Part shown: positions 43,633 through 54,136 of the stretch, one piece after another
Layout of the letters: every line of letters begins with the position of its first letter
Position numbering within the stretch: position 1 is the stretch's first letter
Assembly (NCBI GenBank): GCA_021401465.1
Contig: JADDMT010000093.1
Span: 53,132-117,131 of the forward strand
DNA length: 64,000 bases
Reading direction: 5' to 3'
Source: Teratosphaeria epicoccoides
Lineage: Eukaryota > Ascomycota > Dothideomycetes > Mycosphaerellales > Teratosphaeriaceae
Notes under the pieces: generated by a model
The model's input: only the letters and a program-made list of their open reading frames with translations
What the model was told of the DNA's origin: nothing
The model's database searches: none
Program-made: the position numbers and the translations under genes

Positions 43633-46600
43633 TCAATTCTTCCTCTTCTCATCCGGACCGTCCGTCGCGCGGAAGACAACCCTTCGAGTGCCTCCTGCTC
43701 TGCTGAGATCACCAAAATACTTTGCTCTCTCCTCTTTGCTCTTCTCTGCGCTCATGCGTGCCTTCTCGATCATGTCATCGACCCACCGACTCTTGTGTTC
43801 ATCCAGAACCCCTCTTCGGCCAGCAGCACTAGCAGGACGCTTCGCACTGTCCGCAGTGCCTGGTCTAGTGGCGACGGGAGAAAGACTGAAAGTATCAGGA
43901 GTGCCATCCGCAGTCGCAGGCCTGGATTCATCGCCCATGTCGAACGCGGGCTGAGGCTGGCGAAGCCAATCTTCGTCATCTCTCCTCGCATCCGTCCTGC
44001 TGACCGGGCGCGCTGCAAGAGCTCTTGTGGGCGTATTGTCCATTGTCGGGCCATGTCCAGAAGTCTTTGAACCAGTCACAGCCGAGCTACTAACCTTGCG
44101 ACTGCCTGGAGCACTGTCAGTCGTAACAACCTCCAGTGCACTTCCACTCGCCGTCCTTGAGCCATGATGTGTAGCGAACTGTCTCAAGAAGTCTGCCAGA
44201 TCCTGCCATCCGCCTCCAACACGGACCATAACTCTCTCGCCTTCGCCCACGATACGGACGAAGAGCTTGATGGGCTGGTCGCTGTCGGCTTGCGTCAAAT
44301 GATACAACTTGATTTCGCTTTCAGTCTTTCTGGGAGATGCTTCCGCAGGCGCAATGGTGATGTTTCCTTGCATGCGTGGGCCTGTGCGGGTGGCCTTCAG
44401 ACGGGCGTCACGATGCCAGCGTGTCTCTGACGCACGAATCGAAGCGTCGGGGGTTTCCGCGCCTGGGCGGGACTTGAACTTGATCGACTGTGATGGCAGA
44501 CGCTCGAGAACTTCGGAAACATGACGGTCGAAGACGTCGCCAGCATCTATAGTTGGCGTCATGGTCTTGACGGCTGCTCCAGGCCCTCTCCTCTTTGCGC
44601 TTTGCAAGTGCGGGGATGCAAAAGAATGCTCCGACTCTGCATAGGGGCTGTTCGGTGATTCCCCGGTGCTGTCGCGAGCCGGGCTGCTAGGTAATATCGC
44701 GAATCGGGATGTGGGCATTCGAACACGGCCCGCATCGTGCTCGATAATCGGCGACACTGGACTCATTGCTAAGCTTCCACGTCCAGGCGGTGGCGAAGGA
44801 AATGTGACTAAACCCTTATATGGCATGACGTTGGGACCATCATTTGGGTCCATGGGCGAGACCGATTCGGGAGCATCCATTATTGGTGACTGCATGGCCG
44901 ATCGAGGCGATGGTAAAACATCGCTTCTCCGACGTGACAGCTCAATTGTCTTCACTTTCGATCGCGGAATGCTGTCAACGGAAGTGATCGACGCTCGACT
45001 AATGTGACCCGGCCTAGCATTTTCAGCATCTGCTGCTGGGTTCACAACGACCAGATCATCGTTCAGGCCTGGTATATTTAGCTTCAGACTGCCGGAAGGC
45101 CTGGCAGGCATGGATTTCGGTCGTAGCTTCTGCTGTGGCGTTTCGCCAGTATCGTCTGCCTTGGACGGCACCCACTGCGGCCCGATGTCCAGAGCCTCAC
45201 CAGACGCTGCTTCCCATGTGTCGTCCTTGACACTGCGAGTGGTCACCGACGCCGGCGGACGTAGTTCATAGATGCCTATCTCACCCGCGTGATCCTCCCA
45301 ATTGCCCAAGGATGACATGGACGCGCGCCTGTCTTCAGCCTCCCGGGATCGCAAAGAGAACGTATCGTGCAGCATGTCCTCTCCAACAACCGGCTCACGC
45401 ACCCTCTTGCGTCTCTTTGACTCGCTCGAGCGCGGTTTGACGCTTGCGTCGACAACGTTGTTATCCACGTCCGAAACAGACGGGAAATTGTGCACGAACA
45501 GTCGATCGAAATCGTTGGTCCTCAAGGGGATTGGCGTCTTGATCTCGGCTCCCCCATTGACTCTGGCATCATGAGCTACTTTGTCGTCGTGGAGACTGCT
45601 CGTCGGTGGTCTGTTCACGACAGGGCCTAGCGAGAAGTCGTCCTCCGAATGGTAGGCTCCTTCATCAGGGTGCGAGGAGCTTGCGCCACCATCTTTGGCT
45701 GGAGACGGCGGTACGGTGGCGGGAGGTGACGCGAGAGGCCAGTCCGCCGGATACTCAAAGTCTGCATGGTGACCAGAGGTCTGTGACCTGGACCCAGGTT
45801 CGGGACGGGTCGGCTTGTAAGTTTCTGGCTGCGGACGGTCGACCATGCCTATCTGCCTTTCTTCCCCCTCTGAGTCCTCTTCTGGTGTATAAAGAGGTCT
45901 TAGGCGCTGCAACATGTCCTCACTTCGTATTTGCGCCTCAGAGCCAGTGGATATGTGCGCATCACCTATGTCCTGCGTCCTGTCCCCATCTTCCAGATGC
46001 TGGCTGCCACCAGACATTCGCCGAGACGCTCTTTTCGACTCGCGCCGAGGGGAGTACAGAGTACGTTGGTGTCCATGGTCACTGGTGTTGGAGATCAGTT
46101 CTTCCTTGAAGACCGTCGGAGGTCTGACTTCCCCTGATTGCCGGGACTCGCTAGTCCTGCTCACACCGCGACTACTATTAGAGTGGTCACTAGAAGAGCG
46201 AACATGCTCTGGCGTCTTGTCTCGTCTGAACAACTGAGTGAACGCGTTGGTAGCGCGCTCAAAGGGCCTAACAGGAGATTTGACTTGCGCGCGCAAACTC
46301 TTAGGCTGCTCGAACTCGCCATTGGCAAAGCCTGCGCGCAATCTAGCGACAATCCTGCCTGAAGACCGCTCATGCTCTCGAAGGGACGCGGCTGATGGTG
46401 GTGGCGGCAAAGCCTTGTGAACATTGCCTGCGCCGCTGTAGCCGACCGCAAGCGGAGGATGTGCCGAATGCTCGCCCTCGTCATCCTGGGTGTCAGCAGG
46501 TGTGTATTGACTGTATCGATCCGGACTATCCTGCTCGGTCAGGCCCTGTGTTTTTCCTGAGCGTCGAATGGCTTCCGCCTGCTCTGCCTCGCCCGTCGCG

Positions 46601-47877
46601 CTTTCATGGACTCCTGCATGCGGGTCAACGTATGGCTCAAGGCTCTCACGCTCATCATGTGCGAGCAAAGAGATTACGCTAGTCGGTCGCGATGAAGGTG
46701 ACACGAGGGCCTCGGCGTCTGAGGCGTGGTTCTCTCGAGCGTAAGAATCAGATGGTACCCTTTCCAGGGGCGCACCGGTCAGGCCTGCCTCGCTTTCTCG
46801 ACGTGCGGCTCGTACGCTCTCCGCATTCATAGCCACGGTCGACCGCCACTCGTTCTCAATCACCCTGCGTTCGGCTTGCACCACCCAGTCGACATAGGCC
46901 GCCTCGAGGTCTTCGAAATCTTCGATCCATGATTCAGGCAGAGTGTCGGAGCTGCCCTCAAGCATATCCAGCAAGCTATCTAGCCGCTGTGCCAAATGCT
47001 TGACTTGCCGTTGAATGTCGCTCCGCAGCTTGTGCATTGTATCCGACGTGAATGTTGCAGCAGATCGGCTGGCGGGATATGACGACGCTATTGCTGCCCA
47101 GCCATGGTTCAGGTCCGTCCTGACGTACTTCAGGTCACGGAGATACACAGGCGTCTGCCGCAACACCGATAATCGGATGGTCCAGCTGTCGAGCAACATG
47201 TGTAAGCGGGACAGAAAGGGCAAGGCCTGCAGAATGGTCGCCGTGACAATTGCGGTGAAATCATCTAGCTGTCGCAAATCCGAAATTTGTCCAATCCCAT
47301 CGAGGCTACCGTCTGCTAAGCCGCCAGATGTTTGATGCGCCGTGAGCACATAGTTTTTCAATTCCTCGACATCGGTGGTATCCAAGTCGCGGCAGATGTC
47401 ATCGATTCGATGATCGTACAACCGTACCGTCCGCGCCGGCAGACTGCCCCAATGCTCCTCTTCACCGCCATCCGGGGTGGGAACCATGAACACATCTTCC
47501 ATGTCCACACCACTGCGCATCTTGGTCCTCGCCAGCTCGGGCAGATCGAATGTGCCGGGCCACTGCCAGCTCTCGAGTTCGCGACACCAGGCGCGGAAGG
47601 CGAGGCATGTTTGTGCTGCTCGGGTGCCCAAGGCGCGCTCTGATGGCGAGACGCCTTCGAAACCATAGCAGACGGACGAATCGTGCTTCCCACGTGTCGA
47701 CTGACCGTTGCCGTGGGGGTCGGCGAATATGCGGAGGGTCCTCGTGGGTGACAGATCGCTGAGGAGCGGATCGTAGTCCAACGCCTGACGTACCGGTGAG
47801 TGTGAGGCCGAGCGAGAATGCCGCGGTGGTCGGGAAGTCAGGCGCGGGACATTGACTGTCGGATTGGGCAGCGGCAT
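43633..47877 (-). CDS. GAR (GAS2-related) domain cytoskeletal protein, Kar9-like candidate
   Basis: A single 1,414-residue frame starts at ATG 47877. The N-terminal 350 residues are helical and ordered (WPGTFDLPELARTKMRSGVD, IDDICRDLDTTDVEELKNYV, LRQTPVYLRDLKYVRTDLNH), compatible with the spectrin-like fold of fungal Kar9-type proteins. The centre is long and disordered, with many Ser, Pro and charged residues. Near residues 1200-1240 comes a GAR domain: KLFVRIVGEGERVMVRVGGG then WQDLADFLRQFATHHGSR. GAR domains bind microtubules. A Ser/Arg-rich tail with a final charged helix follows. The protein therefore probably links microtubules to another structure, perhaps in nuclear or spindle positioning. 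The GAR call is firm; the Kar9 relation is a suggestion. Confidence 0.8.
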   Translation of the reverse strand: MPLPNPTVNVPRLTSRPPRHSRSASHSPVRQALDYDPLLSDLSPTRTLRIFADPHGNGQSTRGKHDSSVCYGFEGVSPSERALGTRAAQTCLAFRAWCRELESWQWPGTFDLPELARTKMRSGVDMEDVFMVPTPDGGEEEHWGSLPARTVRLYDHRIDDICRDLDTTDVEELKNYVLTAHQTSGGLADGSLDGIGQISDLRQLDDFTAIVTATILQALPFLSRLHMLLDSWTIRLSVLRQTPVYLRDLKYVRTDLNHGWAAIASSYPASRSAATFTSDTMHKLRSDIQRQVKHLAQRLDSLLDMLEGSSDTLPESWIEDFEDLEAAYVDWVVQAERRVIENEWRSTVAMNAESVRAARRESEAGLTGAPLERVPSDSYARENHASDAEALVSPSSRPTSVISLLAHDERESLEPYVDPHAGVHESATGEAEQAEAIRRSGKTQGLTEQDSPDRYSQYTPADTQDDEGEHSAHPPLAVGYSGAGNVHKALPPPPSAASLREHERSSGRIVARLRAGFANGEFEQPKSLRAQVKSPVRPFERATNAFTQLFRRDKTPEHVRSSSDHSNSSRGVSRTSESRQSGEVRPPTVFKEELISNTSDHGHQRTLYSPRRESKRASRRMSGGSQHLEDGDRTQDIGDAHISTGSEAQIRSEDMLQRLRPLYTPEEDSEGEERQIGMVDRPQPETYKPTRPEPGSRSQTSGHHADFEYPADWPLASPPATVPPSPAKDGGASSSHPDEGAYHSEDDFSLGPVVNRPPTSSLHDDKVAHDARVNGGAEIKTPIPLRTNDFDRLFVHNFPSVSDVDNNVVDASVKPRSSESKRRKRVREPVVGEDMLHDTFSLRSREAEDRRASMSSLGNWEDHAGEIGIYELRPPASVTTRSVKDDTWEAASGEALDIGPQWVPSKADDTGETPQQKLRPKSMPARPSGSLKLNIPGLNDDLVVVNPAADAENARPGHISRASITSVDSIPRSKVKTIELSRRRSDVLPSPRSAMQSPIMDAPESVSPMDPNDGPNVMPYKGLVTFPSPPPGRGSLAMSPVSPIIEHDAGRVRMPTSRFAILPSSPARDSTGESPNSPYAESEHSFASPHLQSAKRRGPGAAVKTMTPTIDAGDVFDRHVSEVLERLPSQSIKFKSRPGAETPDASIRASETRWHRDARLKATRTGPRMQGNITIAPAEASPRKTESEIKLYHLTQADSDQPIKLFVRIVGEGERVMVRVGGGWQDLADFLRQFATHHGSRTASGSALEVVTTDSAPGSRKVSSSAVTGSKTSGHGPTMDNTPTRALAARPVSRTDARRDDEDWLRQPQPAFDMGDESRPATADGTPDTFSLSPVATRPGTADSAKRPASAAGRRGVLDEHKSRWVDDMIEKARMSAEKSKEERAKYFGDLSRAGGTRRVVFRATDGPDEKRKN

Positions 47878-49011
47878 TGTCGTCTGCGGTGTGTCGATAG
47901 ATAAGTTGACCCGATCCTGGTCAGTTGCCTATCCTCCTGTGCCTCTCATCCTCGGCCGACAGCCTCTACTTTGGCTGACTGTTGATGGCAGGGAGGAAAG
48001 GGTGAAAACGGGACATGGGACTTGTGCTGACAATAGTAACGTGCGAGCGTGCGTTTGCAACAGTCCGCCAAAAACCGTTGGTCGTCCTGCTCACCCTTTT
48101 TTGTTTGGTGTTGCCTCACAATTTACCAGTTTACCTGTTGACACAGGTCTCAGGTTCCGCTGCAACCCAAGAACAAGTCTTCGCACGCCTCCCCGTCGCA
48201 CACCAGATTTGCGACACCGCCCACTGGCACATGTGTTGCGGCTCATGTATACAGATGGACATTCGCGTAGTCCGGAGCCGTATCTATGTATACATCCGGT
48301 ATTCAAAGTCAAGAAGCACAAGCGTCAGGGCCTTCTGGCGGGGCCGCCAATAGAATCCCTGATCCCTGCGTTCCTGCACCAATCTCCGTGCTGCCGGTAC
48401 AAGTTTACAACTCAGTACACGTCAATGCGCGCGAGGCTGAGGAGAGTCTCCGTAGAAAATGGTCAAATGACAGAAGACATCAAACATGAATGCAGAACCT
48501 CCACCCTCGAGTGATCATATGACTCGTGCGTAGACAGACCTGCTGGCCAGGACAGACAACGAAGCCGCAGCGCCAATACAGACCACAGCGCAGAGTTGAC
48601 GTGGCAAAGCAGCTGCTTGTCATGACTTCATTTTCGCCGACTGAGTGTTTGGTGTGCTCGCCATGAGATGTCAGAGACAGCTAGTGTCGAGAAGACGCGG
48701 GTGAAAGCTCTATGTTACGGGCAGCAAAAGACTGTGTCTGCCTGGGATCAAAGATTGTATCCAGTCACGAACGCGCCATTCTCTTGCGCATGGCACATGC
48801 TCACAAGAGACGGCCAAATGCTCGACGGCCAAACGGCTCGTGAATGATGGTCAGCCATGGGGATCGGGTAGATGGGCCCACACGCAGCGGCACCGCACAT
48901 TCCAAAGGATCGCGAGCACGTCTGAGACGAGATTTGATCCCTTGACTGAAGCGTGTATGCCAAAACGTCCACCGCCTCCAATTTCAATGCCCTTCTCTCG
49001 ACTACTCCAAC
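47878..49011. other. Intergenic region between divergent genes
   Basis: It holds the promoter of the GAR-domain gene and of the small membrane protein. A 220-codon plus-strand frame (47852-48514) overlaps the GAR gene start and has no recognisable content. Confidence 0.4.
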
Positions 49012-49428
49012 ATGGCAATCTCAAACGCTGCCCTGATTTTCCTCATCATCCTCGCCGCAGGTGCCTTCGTCGTCTTAGCCTGGGCGGCCTCGTTCGCCTA
49101 CAATCGCCGCGAGTCGAACGGACCAGGAGCGATGGTCGAGAGCGTGACAGCGTATCGGCGAGACGTCCGAATACGCACTCAACAGCAGATCTCGGACATG
49201 CTGGGCGCGCTAGGGAGGGTCCAGAGAGACGCGAGCTATGGTGGTGGCAGCGGCTTGTACAGTGGGACAGGAAGCTATGGTGCGCAAAGTCAGAATTGGG
49301 GTGGACATCATGGTGGGACGCGTTATTGTGCAGGAATGTCTGGGAGAGACACTAGCACGGCGTGGAGTGGCTATGCGAGTGGAGATGGCGGCTACGCTGG
49401 AGGAGCGGGCGACGCCAGCGACCAGTAA
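49012..49428 (+). CDS. Small single-pass membrane protein, Gly-rich tail
   Basis: A 138-residue frame starts at ATG 49012. Residues 5-30 form one membrane segment (AALIFLIILAAGAFVVLAWA), followed by a basic NRR and a short helix (RIRTQQQISDMLGALGRVQR). The C-terminal half is rich in Gly, Ser and Tyr (SYGGGSGLYSGTGSYGAQS). No family was recognised. The stop TAA sits inside a perfect GTAAGT donor (CCA|GTAAGT), so a spliced, longer C-terminus is possible; a CAG acceptor near 49540 would add about 20 residues. Confidence 0.55.
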   Translation: MAISNAALIFLIILAAGAFVVLAWAASFAYNRRESNGPGAMVESVTAYRRDVRIRTQQQISDMLGALGRVQRDASYGGGSGLYSGTGSYGAQSQNWGGHHGGTRYCAGMSGRDTSTAWSGYASGDGGYAGGAGDASDQ

Positions 49429-50933
49429 GTACGGCATGCCGGTCGGCAAACAGGGGAAGGATTCGGATGACGTATGAGCGGATCTTGCGTTTGGTCACGA
49501 GCTCGATGGGGACCTCCGCAGCGACAGTCTGATCAGCCCAGCGTCCTGGACTGCGAGGAGCCAACAGTCGTCGCTTCAAAGACGAGAGCTCTAGCGTTTT
49601 AATCCATGAGATCGTGTGCCTAGGATCCCTTTGCAGACACCGAGCCTTGGTCGTGACTCGTGGTTGAGCTGAAGGCAAACAGAGGAGTTCGCCAAGTCTA
49701 TTCCAGAGCCGCTGTGCGCTAGCGATGCCAAGGAACCCGAGGAGTTCATTATAAAAGCCCCGGAAGTGGAGCAGCTTTTGGTATGCGTGCCACGCTACGG
49801 TGTGAGCTGAAGCATCGACATGGATCCCGAAGGACTCGCCGGCATCATTCCTCGGGCACACCCACCTCTTCCCATCTCCGATGCCGGCGGACCGTCACTA
49901 CCAAGCTATTACACAACCACACTACCTTTGCCATGCCTTACAACGAGTCGCGATCGCAGCTCACGGCTTGCGCACGGTAACTATGTCGATGCATCGATCG
50001 AAAGCTTCGCAAGCAGCTCCCGGGTCCGATGACCGTACAGACCGCGGAGCTGGATGGTCGTGGAAAGAGTGCGTCCGCTTCCTGCTGCTTGTGCTCGTGC
50101 TCGCCACCGCCAGTGTGGTAGCCGCAATGATGAGCCAAAAGCACAATGGTCCGGCTTCCGGCCTGGAGGCTTGACGATGCTGGCTGTGACGGCGATCGTC
50201 TCGTCTGGTGGCTGCAAGTCCAAGCCGAATAAGCAGACTTTGGGAGCCTCTGCAGCGTCAGTACGCACGAGATTGGTTTCACAGGAATACGATGGTCCGG
50301 GATCCGGCTTGAATGCTTGCCCCTCAAGCTATTGCTGCTGACCTCTGAATGTCACCGCGACACCAGCCCTAGCTTCGAGCCAATGGTGTCCATCAGGGCT
50401 TTTGGTTGGGTGACGATGATGGCGCGCTGCACGTGTAGTTTATGCTCGGGTGTGCCTGTGCTCTGGAGAGCATGACGATGATAGCAAGGGCGAAACATCG
50501 ATCTTGCCGCTCTCAAGCTGGAGCCGTAACTACGACGATCCCGCACCACGTACCCGGCTCTATCCTACATGTATCACGACGCACATCTCGGCGTTGGAGA
50601 GGACAATTCTTGACGAGTTCAGGGATTTTGTAGTCTTCACCGCGTTTCCTGTCGCGGGTTGCTGTAACGGGATGCGAGAGGCCCGAGAAGCAAACGCAGA
50701 GTCGGATGACGCACGCGATGCTTTCCAGGGGGTGATCTCGGCGGTCGACGCTCGATGCAAAGGGAGGGACTGCTCGACTTATCTCAGGGCTCCAAGGAGG
50801 CGGGCATGAGTCTGCAGCTGGACTTGAGTCGAGAGGGAGATTTCATTGTGACGTACTGTAGTAATTATTTTTTTAACAAAACCGCCATCTTGGGCTGCAA
50901 GGATCAAAACATGGACTGACGACTGCACATTGC
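49429..50933. other. Gene-poor stretch with short open frames
   Basis: A plus-strand frame at 49881-50174 contains a hydrophobic segment (CVRFLLLVLVLATASVVAAM) that could be a small membrane protein. A second frame at 50450-50809 contains no motif. Neither is supported by splice sites or homology that I can see. Confidence 0.3.
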
Positions 50934-52686
50934 TCACCGCAACTCTACGCCAAACCGGTGCACCAACTCCTTCCTGATCTCCTCATGCATCGCATTCGCC
51001 TCCTCGTTCGTCAGCGTCCGCTCCAGACTCCGGTACGTAATCCGGTAGCAGAGACTGCGGCGCTTTTTCTTGGGATGCGTAAAGTCATCGACCAGTTTCA
51101 CGTCCTCGACGCTGTCGCCGCAGGTGTTGCGCACGACTTCCATGAGGTCGTTCTCGTGGAAAGCCGGGGTGTGGCCGGTGCTGGGCTCGGGCTCCTCACC
51201 ACCGGCAGCGGTAGGTGCAGAGGGCGAAGCGGCAGGTGTGTCTACCACGAATGGAGCGGAGGTTTGTGGTAGCCAGAAGGCGACGTCGCGAGGGGCGGCG
51301 GGGTGCTTGCTGAAAGGCTGGAAGCGGCGGATGGGCTTTGCCTCGTCGAATTGACTTAGGAAGCGCTGGTCTTTGCTCCAGAAGAGGCGGATGTCGGGGA
51401 TGCCGAATAGAAGCATGGCGATGCGCTCCAGTCCCAGGCCAAACGCCCAGCCGACGCGGTCAGGCTGGCCGGCTCGGATCAGCAGGGGCTGCTCTACGAC
51501 ACCAGAGCCGAGGACTTCAAGCCAGTCGCCACGCCACCATACTTCCATTTCGTAGGATGGAGAGGTATGTGGGAAGAAAGATTCTTGCCAGCGGACCTTT
51601 AGCGGCTCGTCGGAGTCTTCTCGGCTCAGGCCAGCAGCTTTCAGCGCTTGGTTGGCTTCTGTGATGATCGTGACAATCATGTCCTCCAGCGACCTCTTGA
51701 GATGCTTCGACACAAGTGTCGCCTCTTCCGGGGAGTGGTATTGCGCCTGCAGCGGGTTGCCCTCGGGCCAGGCTCCGGGTCTGAACGGTGGATTGGCGTC
51801 TTCCACGAGGAGATCATGCTTCGGCAGCTTCTCAAAGCTGTCATTGATAGCTTCGAGTAGAGCGTCGTTCGATGGGTAAGCGTTGCGGTTCCAGGTTAAT
51901 GCACCCTCCATCTGATGGAAGATGGGATAATGGCTCCGGTCCACAGCATCTCGGCGGTAGACATCCGCCGCAATGGTGTAGCCATCGCTCTCGTTTTTCG
52001 CAAAAATATCGACCTCGTGAGCAGATGTATGAGTTCTAAGAAGAGTGTCTTTGTTGATGTAATACGTGTCGGTCCTACTCCGTCCAGGATGGTCGGCGGT
52101 GAAACCCAGCGAGTCGAAGTTTTGCTTGACGCTGACGACGCCCGGTAAGTCATTGTAGTGGTTGAAGTGTGGAAAGCGCGACTCGATCAGCTTTCGTGTT
52201 ATGGCCAATGGATGGTTCTTCTGGTTGTGCAGTCCGCGGTCGAAGTGAGCCAAGATGATCTCAGGCACGTTCGTCCAGTCATCTGACGGGTAGTGCTTGC
52301 CAGCAATGGTCAAATGCGATGTCAGGCCTACAGGTCCATCAGCTTGGCCGCAAAGCCCATATATTCGCACATGGAGGTGTTGTCGTTCGCTTGGTGAGAT
52401 CTGAGTTGAGGCTGCTTATTCGAGGACTTGACATCGACTCGAATCTCTGCACATTCGCGTGTCACCACAGTCTCGTCGACGGGCATCAGACACGAGGGGC
52501 CGCTTGGCATTGTGAGTACTGGCTTGAGTTCCAATGCAAAGATACCCAGTCTGTTGATGTAGCAAACTCACCTTGAGACGCGTAGAAGCGGCGGCATGAA
52601 CCCGCCCAGGCGTGACTTGGAGAGCGCAGTAACGTCCGTAGGCCCGACGGCAACGCCCAGAATGACGCTGGTCTCGGCTGTAGCAT
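50934..52686 (-). CDS. MSF1: Phenylalanyl-tRNA synthetase, mitochondrial
   Basis: The enzyme charges mitochondrial tRNA-Phe as a monomer. Exon 1 (52686-52572) encodes a basic presequence (MLQPRPASFWALPSGLRTLL). A 244-bp intron (GTGAGT donor, CCTGTAG acceptor, phase 1) leads to exon 2 (52327-50934), 502 residues in all. Seen: class II core with IAGKHYPSDDWTNVPEIIL, HPLAITRKLIESRFP, HTSAHEVD, DVYRRDAVDRSHYPIFHQME (motif 2 region), WLEVLGSGVV, and motif 3 GWAFGLGLERIAMLLFGIPD. A C-terminal ferredoxin-fold anticodon-binding domain has DVAFWLP, DLMEVVRNTCGDSVEDVKLV and an ending VHRFGVELR. A Pro/Ala insert separates the two. The gene is divergent from DIC1. Confidence 0.95.
52328..52571 (-). other. 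244-bp intron of MSF1
   Basis: It separates the mitochondrial presequence exon from the catalytic exon and is about four times the usual intron length here. Candidate internal splice sites exist, but reading through them meets stop codons in the coding frame. Confidence 0.7.
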
Positions 52687-53041
52687 TGTTCGCCTACGAA
52701 TGGCTCATCAGATATACATCCATATCCGGATCTCGCGTGCAGGTCCTTCCTTCCTCATTCAGATTCGCTTGCTCAACCAATCATCCGTCCTCGCTTCCGT
52801 GCGCCGGGCCGAATGACGTACCATCACCACATGAAATGATTAACCTCGCAAAGCCGAAAGCCGTGGCTCGCTCGCAACAGAAGGTAAACTCCGAATGGGA
52901 AGGATTAGCATATACCCGGCAGTGTTGGTGAGCTGCCGTCCACTCGTTTGGACACGCGTGGGACGTGTAGGAAAGGATCGCTAGATAGAGACTGGACGGT
53001 GTTGCTTGTATGCAATGCCCAGATAACAACGGGTTGCGCTC
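52687..53041. promoter_or_regulatory. Divergent promoter region MSF1 / DIC1
   Basis: A 355-bp region separates two nuclear genes for mitochondrial proteins. A shared promoter is plausible. No defined site was recognised. Confidence 0.35.
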
Positions 53042-54136
53042 ATGTCGTCGTCGTCGATGCAACAACACGCTCACATACAATATCCGCTGTGGTTCGGAGG
53101 CAGCGCCAGTTGTTTCGCCGCTTGTGTGACACATCCATTGGATCTTTGTGAGTACATGTAGCAAGCAGCTTCCATTCCGATTCGTGACTGCCATCGTGCT
53201 GCGACTAACGAGAGTGTAGTAAAGGTACATACATCCACAGGGCCCTTGCCAATATCGCCCATAACAGCTCCATGGACAGACAGCTGACGACCTGAATCAG
53301 GTCAGGCTACAAACGCAACCTCATGGCGCAGAGACGAAGCGCCTTGGCGCCATGGTGAGTCATATCTGGCAGGCAGACGGCTTCAAGGGCTTCTATCGAG
53401 GTGTAAGTCGGAATGCGCTGGTGCGGTGAAACCGGCAGCTAATCCTCCTCCAACAAAGCTCTCCGCCTCTCTATTACGGCAGATCACATACAGTACCACG
53501 CGATTCGGTGTGTACGAAGAGCTTAAGGAAGTCTTCACCACCGGCGTCGCCTCCCCCTCCCTGCCCGCCCTGATCGCCATGGCCTCCACCTCCGGCTTCC
53601 TCGGTGGCATTGCTGGCAACCCAGCCGACATCCTCAACGTGCGAATGCAGAACGACGCGGCCTTGCCTCCCGCCGATCGGAGGAACTACAAACACGCCGT
53701 CGACGGCCTCGTGCGCATGATCCGGGAAGAGGGCGGGCACAGCTTGTTCAGAGGTGTCTGGCCCAACAGCACCAGGGCAGTTTTGATGACGGCGTCGCAA
53801 CTCGCGAGTTATGATGTCTTCAAAAAAGAGCTCCTGACACGGACGAGCATGGGCGACAACATCTACACACACTTCTCAGCTTCCTTCATGGCGGGCTTCG
53901 TCGCGACGACGGTGTGCAGCCCTGTAGACGTCATCAAGACACGAGTCATGAGCTCAAAAGCAAAAGAGAGTCTCGGTCCTCTCCTGCTCCACATCACGCA
54001 GAAGGAGGGATTCGGATGGATGTTCAAGGGCTGGGTCCCGAGCTTCATCCGCCTGGGTCCACACACGATCGCCACGTTTTTGTTTCTGGAACAGCATAAG
54101 AAGATTTACAGGAAGCTGCGAGGCTACGAGAGCTGA
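53042..54136 (+). CDS. DIC1: Mitochondrial dicarboxylate carrier
   Basis: The product is an inner-membrane carrier exchanging malate/succinate for phosphate. Four exons fit: 53042-53147, 53220-53224, 53301-53402 and 53459-54136, giving 296 residues, the family's usual length. Exon 1 encodes PLWFGGSASCFAACVTHPLD. A 5-nt microexon (TAAAG) is needed to keep frame and to supply the Lys of the first carrier motif PLDLLK. Exon 3 encodes VRLQTQPHGAETKRLGAMVS. The last exon has LSASLLRQITYSTTRFGVYE, the second motif PADILNVRMQ (Asn in the Lys position, as in dicarboxylate carriers) and the third SPVDVIKTRVM. The gene ends EQHKKIYRKL. Start alternatives are the ATG at 53042 and one five codons later. 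Confidence 0.93.

Noticed and set aside
49881..50174. Small membrane protein candidate
   Set aside because: Only a single hydrophobic stretch supports it; no family, start context or splice evidence. Kept as a note in the gene-poor region.
52340..52534. Coding cassette exon inside the MSF1 intron
   Set aside because: Splicing it in with the correct phase meets a TGA after a few codons; the direct join gives the expected protein.
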